From Clostridiales bacterium UBA4706 (lineage in GTDB: Bacteria; Bacillota; Clostridia; Oscillospirales; Oscillospiraceae): 9,624 bases of DNA. How positions within the stretch are numbered: the stretch's first letter is position 1; every line of letters begins with the position of its first letter. A model generated the notes under the pieces. The model did not search any database, had not been told where the DNA came from, and worked only from the letters and a program-made list of their open reading frames with translations. Position numbers and translations under genes: made by a program. The stretch spans positions 21,820 through 31,443 of the forward strand of contig DHKA01000033.1 in the NCBI GenBank assembly GCA_002404605.1. Direction: 5' to 3'. Shown here in pieces: positions 6,191 to 9,624 of the stretch.

Positions 6191-7197
6191 TTGCTTTTCT
6201 CCTCCAATTGTACCAGAAGGTCGTAATCCATATCCTCGTAGCCGCGCTCGCGCAGCAGCGCCGTTACCTCCGCAAGCGTCGGTAGGCTCGGGATCGCGCC
6301 GGGACGCGAAACGGTGATGGCCGCGGCGTGGCTCGCAAACGCCAACGCCTGCCGCGCCGGAAGCCCCGCGCACCAGAGCGTGCTGAACGACGCGACGAAC
6401 GAATCGCCCGCCGCCGTGGTATCCGCCACAACGGGCATTTTTACGCTCTGCACGCGCGCGACGCCGTCTTTGTTCACCGCAACGGAGCCGTTCCCGCCGA
6501 GCGTCACGATGAGATTCTCCACGCCCTTTTCGCGGAAAATGTCCGCCACGGCGCGCAGATCGTCCTCGTTCGCGCCGTTCTCGTCCACGCGGATGGGGTG
6601 TCCCGCCATCGCGGCGGCCTCGTGCTCGTTCGGGGAGAAGAACGTGGCGCAGCGGAAGAGCTCCGGCGAAACGGGCGCGGCGGGGGCAGGATTCACCATG
6701 ACCGGCACACCGGCCTCGTGCGCCCAGTGCGCCACGGTCTCGTTGATGAACATCGGCAGCTCAAACTGCAGCATGACGAGGTCATAGTTCTTTACTTCGT
6801 CTTTGATCCAGGAAATTTCCTCCACGGTCATCGCGCCGTTCGCGCCGGGGCAGACGACGATGCGGTTGTGCGCGCCGGTTTCGGTGATCTCGAGCGTGAT
6901 GGCGGAAACGCCGGTCGGATTTTCGGCGTCCACGACAACGCGGGATACATCCACGCCGGAGGCGGCCGCCGCCGCGACGGTCTCGCGGCCGTAAGCATCG
7001 TCGCCGACGCGGCCGACCATCGTGACGTCCGCGCCGAGGCGCGCGCACTGCACGGCCTGGTTCGCGCCCTTGCCGCCCGGAGCCGTCTGGAATTTGAGAC
7101 CGATCACGGTCTCGCCGCGGTTCGGGGCCTGTTTTGTGGAGGCGATCAGGTCCATGACGAAGATACCGACAACAAGAATACGGGGCTTGCGGATCAT
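6187..7197 (-). CDS. rbsK: Ribokinase-like PfkB-family carbohydrate kinase
   Basis: This 336-residue cytoplasmic kinase transfers phosphate from ATP to the terminal hydroxyl of a pentose. PfkB signatures are APGGKGANQAVQCARLGA (39-56) and ADTTAAGDSF (258-267), with catalytic base Asp265 and the anion hole AAGD. Sugar contacts known for E. coli RbsK are largely kept: Asp16, Gly41-Gly42, Asn46, Glu146 (QFELP) and Asp265. However, the residue equal to RbsK Asn14 is Val14 (GIFVMD instead of GSINAD). That could mean a substrate other than D-ribose, so the symbol marks the closest family rather than a proven activity. The protein is somewhat longer than E. coli RbsK (309 residues), with extra sequence near 200-212 and at the C terminus. 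GGGAG seven bases before ATG 7197 supports the start. It lies 21 bases after the epimerase gene and overlaps the SIS isomerase start by four bases. Confidence 0.86.
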   Translation of the reverse strand: MIRKPRILVVGIFVMDLIASTKQAPNRGETVIGLKFQTAPGGKGANQAVQCARLGADVTMVGRVGDDAYGRETVAAAAASGVDVSRVVVDAENPTGVSAITLEITETGAHNRIVVCPGANGAMTVEEISWIKDEVKNYDLVMLQFELPMFINETVAHWAHEAGVPVMVNPAPAAPVSPELFRCATFFSPNEHEAAAMAGHPIRVDENGANEDDLRAVADIFREKGVENLIVTLGGNGSVAVNKDGVARVQSVKMPVVADTTAAGDSFVASFSTLWCAGLPARQALAFASHAAAITVSRPGAIPSLPTLAEVTALLRERGYEDMDYDLLVQLEEKSK

Positions 7198-7218
7198 AAC
7201 GACACTCCCTTTTGAAGT

Positions 7219-7914
7219 TTATTTTTGTCCGTAGTAGGCGTTCGCGCCGTGCTTACGGAAATAGTGCTTATCGAGAATGCACTGCGCCGCGGGGGCGGCA
7301 GAGGGGTCAAAGAGCCGCGTGAGCAGCGCCATATGCGCACACTCGTCGAGCACGAGCGCGTTTTCCACGGCCTTTTCCGGCGTCTTGCCCCAGGTGAAGG
7401 GGCCGTGGCTCTTTACGAGGACCGCCGGGACCGCCAGCGGGTCGATGCCGCGTTCGCGGAACGTCTCAGCAATGACGAGGCCTGTGTTGCGCTCGTAGGC
7501 TTCCTCTATCTCCTGCGCCGTGAGCTCCCGGGCGCAGGGGACCGCGCCGTAAAAGTAATCGGCGTGGGTCGTGCCGTAGCAGGGGATATCCAGCCCCGCC
7601 TGCGCCGCGGCGACGGCATAGCGCGAATGCGTGTGCACCGCGCCGCCGATGCCGGGGAAGGCGTCGTAGAGCGCGAGATGCGTCGCAAGGTCGGTGGACG
7701 GGCGGAGATCGCCCTCTACGATATGGCCCGCGCGGTCCGTGACGACCATATCCCCGGCCTTCATTTTGTCATACGATACGCCGCTCGGCTTGATGACGAC
7801 GTATTTTCCGTCCTCCGAAAGGGCGGAGACGTTGCCCCACGTGAGCACGACGAGGCCGTATTTCACCAGTTCGAGATTCTGCTCGCAGACTCTTTCCTTC
7901 AGACTTTCAAGCAT
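7219..7914 (-). CDS. araD: L-ribulose-5-phosphate 4-epimerase (AraD/UlaF/SgbE class II aldolase family)
   Basis: This 231-residue protein has the standard length of AraD and related UlaF/SgbE enzymes, which convert L-ribulose 5-phosphate to D-xylulose 5-phosphate through a Zn-dependent retro-aldol step. Zinc ligands are visible as HTH (His94, His96) and His170 (SHGPFTWG). Asp75 (PSTD), Asp119 (THADYF) and a tyrosine near the C terminus (Tyr227/228) match the E. coli AraD catalytic set, shifted by one. The LTWGNVSAL (24-32) and KPSGVSYD (42-49) phosphate-binding segments are intact. ATG 7914 is preceded by GGAGGA (7919-7925 region) and overlaps the end of the kinase gene by eight bases. Whether the substrate arrives from L-arabinose, L-xylulose or L-ascorbate metabolism cannot be told from this gene; no AraA is present in the window. 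Confidence 0.93.
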   Translation of the reverse strand: MLESLKERVCEQNLELVKYGLVVLTWGNVSALSEDGKYVVIKPSGVSYDKMKAGDMVVTDRAGHIVEGDLRPSTDLATHLALYDAFPGIGGAVHTHSRYAVAAAQAGLDIPCYGTTHADYFYGAVPCARELTAQEIEEAYERNTGLVIAETFRERGIDPLAVPAVLVKSHGPFTWGKTPEKAVENALVLDECAHMALLTRLFDPSAAPAAQCILDKHYFRKHGANAYYGQK

Positions 7915-9445
7915 GATGTTCCTCCATAAAGCGCTGCATATCCGGCCAGAGAGCGTTCAGGCACTCGATCGTCTTCAAATACAGCGCGTATTTTTCCTCG
8001 TAGACCTTCGCGGCATCCGGCCGGGGCAAAACGCGGCTCACGCTCCGGCACATGTGTGCCGCGGCGTCCGCGGCGTCTTTATAATCGCCGAGCGCTGCCG
8101 CGACCGCCACGCAGCAGCCGAGCGCGCCGGTCTCCTCCGCCGAAACGGTCTCGACGGGCATATTCATCACGTCCGCAAACATCTGCGTCCACACCTTCGA
8201 GCGCGCCGCACCTCCGGCAAGACGGATCGTCCCGCTCCGGTCGGGCCGCGAGCGCATCAGACGGTCGAGATGGTACCGGTGCGAGAACGTGATGCCCTCG
8301 TACACCGCGCGGGCCATTTCCCGCCGCGAGTGCGCGGCGTTCAGCCCGACGAACGCCGCGCGTGCGCGCGGATCGACGTTGCTCGTCGTCAGAAACGGCA
8401 AAAACACCGGCACAAAGTCGCCGGGCGCGAACGAATCGACCCAGTCGTTCAGAATGTCGTAAATGCTCTTTCCCGCCGCCTTCGCCTCGGCTTTGAGTTC
8501 GGGCAGGAGCTGGTCGATGAACCACTGGTTGTTGCCCGCGGAGGTGGGGCTCGATTCCTCGATGAGGTAGTACCCCGGCAGGCAGAAGAGCGAATTCATA
8601 AGCACCGAGCCGTCCGTGATGGGTGCGCGGCGCGGGTATTCGTTGATGCTCCATGTTCCGGCGATCATGCAGATGTTCGTCTCGTCCGTGACGTTCACGG
8701 CGAGCGCGCAGGCGTCAATGTCGAACATGCCGCCGATGACCGGCGTGCCGGGCAGCAATCCCGTGAGCGCGGCGGCCTTCGGCGTGATGTGCCCCGCGAT
8801 ATCGAGCGAGGCGCAGAGCGGCGGCAGCGTGTCCCACACGCTCTCGATGCCGAAGAGGGAGAGAAGCTCCTTTGAGAAGCTCTTCGCATGCAGATCCATA
8901 AGACCGCTGCCGGAATAGTCGGTGATCTCGGCGCGCGCCTCGCCGGTCAGACGGAAGCGCACATAGTCCTTGCACTCAAACACCCAGCGGACGTTCTCCA
9001 TCGTCTCCGGCTCGTTATCGCGCAGCCACGCGAGCAGGCTCACCGGCTGGCACGCCATGACGTGCTGGCAGGAGAGGGCGAACGCCTTTTCCTCCGTGCC
9101 GTCCTCCCGCCACTCGACCGGGTATTTCCACGCGCGGTTGTCCGCCGAGAGAATGCCGCGGCGTGCAGGTCTATCGTCTTTGCCCCAGAGATACAGCCCC
9201 TTGCCGTGGCCGCAGAGCCCGACGCCCGCGATCTCGTCGGCGCGCACGCCGCTCTTTTCGAGCGCGCTGCGGATGACGGCGCAGTTATCGCGCCACATGT
9301 CCTCCATATCGCGCTCGACAAAGCCGGGCGCGGGCGTGAGCGCGGCGGTGGCGACGCTCTCCACGGCCACCTGCGTGCCGTCCGGGGTAAAAAGGGCGGC
9401 CTTCGTGTTCGTTCCGCCGTTGTCCAATCCAAGGTAATAGCGCAT
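7907..9445 (-). CDS. FGGY-family carbohydrate kinase, L-xylulose kinase (LyxK)-like
   Basis: This 512-residue sugar kinase is the first gene of the operon. The N-terminal ATP-fold motif GLDNGGTNTKAALF (6-19), the putative catalytic base Asp242 in GGMFDIDA, the second-domain GTW (263-265) and LAGGAARSKVW (409-419), and the EETGALG block (437-443) are all in place. The closest resemblance I can recall is E. coli LyxK: GFVERDMEDMW (41-51), GHGKGLYLW (79-87), PVSLLAWLRDNEPE (134-147), EESSPTSAGNNQW (296-308) and YEGITFSHRYHLDR (382-395) each have near-identical counterparts there. LyxK phosphorylates L-xylulose (and related ketoses) at O5. Placed directly before AraD, the product is expected to be L-ribulose or L-xylulose 5-phosphate. 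The latter would need a 3-epimerase not seen here. ATG 9445 is preceded by GGAGGA (9451-9456). Confidence 0.86.
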   Translation of the reverse strand: MRYYLGLDNGGTNTKAALFTPDGTQVAVESVATAALTPAPGFVERDMEDMWRDNCAVIRSALEKSGVRADEIAGVGLCGHGKGLYLWGKDDRPARRGILSADNRAWKYPVEWREDGTEEKAFALSCQHVMACQPVSLLAWLRDNEPETMENVRWVFECKDYVRFRLTGEARAEITDYSGSGLMDLHAKSFSKELLSLFGIESVWDTLPPLCASLDIAGHITPKAAALTGLLPGTPVIGGMFDIDACALAVNVTDETNICMIAGTWSINEYPRRAPITDGSVLMNSLFCLPGYYLIEESSPTSAGNNQWFIDQLLPELKAEAKAAGKSIYDILNDWVDSFAPGDFVPVFLPFLTTSNVDPRARAAFVGLNAAHSRREMARAVYEGITFSHRYHLDRLMRSRPDRSGTIRLAGGAARSKVWTQMFADVMNMPVETVSAEETGALGCCVAVAAALGDYKDAADAAAHMCRSVSRVLPRPDAAKVYEEKYALYLKTIECLNALWPDMQRFMEEHHA

Positions 9446-9454
9446 AATCTTCCT

Positions 9455-9477
9455 CCGCGGCCGCGGTCATGCCGCGG
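9455..9477 (-). promoter_or_regulatory. GC-rich palindromic leader next to the operon's first ribosome binding site
   Basis: CCGCGG occurs three times, at 9455-9460, 9461-9466 and 9472-9477. The first two form a 12-base perfect palindrome; the last two form an inverted repeat across a five-base spacer. It lies between the predicted transcription start (about 9485) and the GGAGGA box, overlapping that box by two bases. In the mRNA it can fold into a 6-bp GC hairpin, which could limit ribosome access, or the DNA could be a regulator site. Confidence 0.5.
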
Positions 9478-9491
9478 TTTCTCTTTGTTCT

Positions 9492-9520
9492 ATCATACCG
9501 CGTTCTGCCCATGGCCGCAA
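9492..9520 (-). promoter_or_regulatory. Predicted sigma-A promoter of the pentose operon
   Basis: Read on the minus strand, TTGCGG (9520-9515) and TATGAT (9497-9492) are separated by exactly 17 bases. The -10 box matches 5/6 of consensus and the -35 box 3/6. Transcription would begin near 9485, about 40 bases before the kinase ATG. The weak -35 box suits a regulated promoter. The location, just ahead of the first gene of the operon and after an upstream terminator, supports it. Confidence 0.7.
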
Positions 9521-9532
9521 GGGTTTCCTTGC
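9517..9532. promoter_or_regulatory. Candidate operator: 6-4-6 inverted repeat over the -35 box
   Basis: GCAAGG (9517-9522) and CCTTGC (9527-9532) form a perfect inverted repeat around GTTT, covering four bases of the predicted -35 element. A protein bound here would block or recruit RNA polymerase. No regulator gene lies in the window, so the binding partner is unknown, and a 6-bp arm could occur by chance. Confidence 0.4.
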
Positions 9533-9572
9533 CTCTTTCCCGGCAGAAGCGCCAAAAGCGCCTGATGCGGGC

Positions 9573-9602
9573 AAAAAATATCCTCCCGAAAAATCCGGGA
9601 GG
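9573..9602 (-). terminator. Intrinsic terminator for transcription entering from the right
   Basis: On the minus strand, CCTCCCG (9602-9596) pairs with CGGGAGG (9588-9582) over a seven-base loop, then ATATTTTTT follows (to 9573). It would end a minus-strand transcript coming from beyond the window and insulate the pentose operon promoter at 9492-9520. Confidence 0.75.
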
Positions 9603-9624
9603 TGAAGTGACCCCGAAAAGTTAG
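9603..9624. mobile_element. Possible terminal inverted repeat of an IS3-family element, cut by window end
   Basis: The final 22 bases run TGAAGTGACCCC then GAAAAGTTAG. This resembles the TG-starting terminal repeats (TGnAnTGACCCCnAAAAGTTnGAC-like) that I associate with IS3-family, IS150-type elements in Firmicutes. Only the outer tip would be present, with no transposase in view. The alternative is ordinary intergenic sequence; a minus-strand TAA at 9623-9621 could equally be the stop of an unseen gene. Confidence 0.35.

Noticed and set aside
6191..6373. Longer start for the SIS isomerase inside the ribokinase gene
   Set aside because: The extension is Gly/Arg-rich shadow sequence. The start at 6190 has GGAGGAG eight bases upstream and the usual ATGA coupling.
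9446..9572. CcpA catabolite-repression (cre) site near the pentose operon promoter
   Set aside because: I looked for a WTGNAANCGNWNNCW-like sequence on both strands and found none convincing. GCGC repeats near 9549-9562 are short and GC-biased.
1..9624. tRNA, rRNA, CRISPR array, riboswitch or phage/defence genes
   Set aside because: There are no repeat-spacer pattern, cloverleaf or conserved rRNA stretches, and almost all bases belong to recognised metabolic genes. No intergenic gap is long enough for a typical riboswitch except 9446-9572, which shows none.

Overview
This window appears to come from a high-GC, probably gut-associated member of the Clostridia (Oscillospiraceae-like). The evidence is the strongly GC-rich third codon positions, clear GGAGG-type ribosome binding sites, tightly packed operons, and families common in that group (DUF1667, DUF1847, GPH sugar symporter, GlpA-like flavoprotein with a BFD-type [2Fe-2S] tail). 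The assignment rests on style and gene content, not on a marker gene.

Left third, plus strand (1-3319). The window opens inside the last 66 codons of an RluA/RluD-type pseudouridine synthase. After a 50-base gap with a stable hairpin comes a compact three-gene set: a GlpA-like FAD oxidoreductase with a C-terminal four-cysteine [2Fe-2S] domain (252-1706), a second FAD/NAD(P)-type oxidoreductase (1703-2959, ATGA overlap), and a small four-cysteine DUF1667 protein (2963-3319). It looks like a soluble analogue of the anaerobic GlpABC glycerol-3-phosphate dehydrogenase, but the substrate is not proven. A very strong bidirectional terminator (3334-3375) closes it and also closes the operon arriving from the other side.

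Right two thirds, minus strand (9520 down to 3375). One apparent pentose-catabolism operon is read right to left: LyxK-like FGGY kinase (9445-7907), AraD/UlaF-type L-ribulose-5-phosphate 4-epimerase (7914-7219), ribokinase-like PfkB kinase (7197-6187), KpsF/GutQ-type SIS sugar-phosphate isomerase without CBS domains (6190-5579), GPH-family cation:sugar symporter (5535-4054) and a cysteine-rich DUF1847 protein (4040-3375). Adjacent genes overlap or lie 13-43 bases apart. A good sigma-A promoter (9492-9520), an inverted repeat over its -35 box and a GC-rich leader hairpin next to the first ribosome binding site lie upstream. Farther upstream is a minus-strand terminator. The last 22 bases resemble the terminal inverted repeat of an IS3-family element.

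How the genes could work together (inference): the symporter imports a pentose or related sugar. One branch (FGGY kinase plus AraD) would deliver D-xylulose 5-phosphate. A second (PfkB kinase plus SIS isomerase, translationally coupled) could turn a 5-phosphorylated aldopentose such as D-arabinose 5-phosphate into D-ribulose 5-phosphate. Both feed the pentose phosphate pathway. No sugar isomerase, 3-epimerase or transcription regulator is present in the window, so the true substrate is open.
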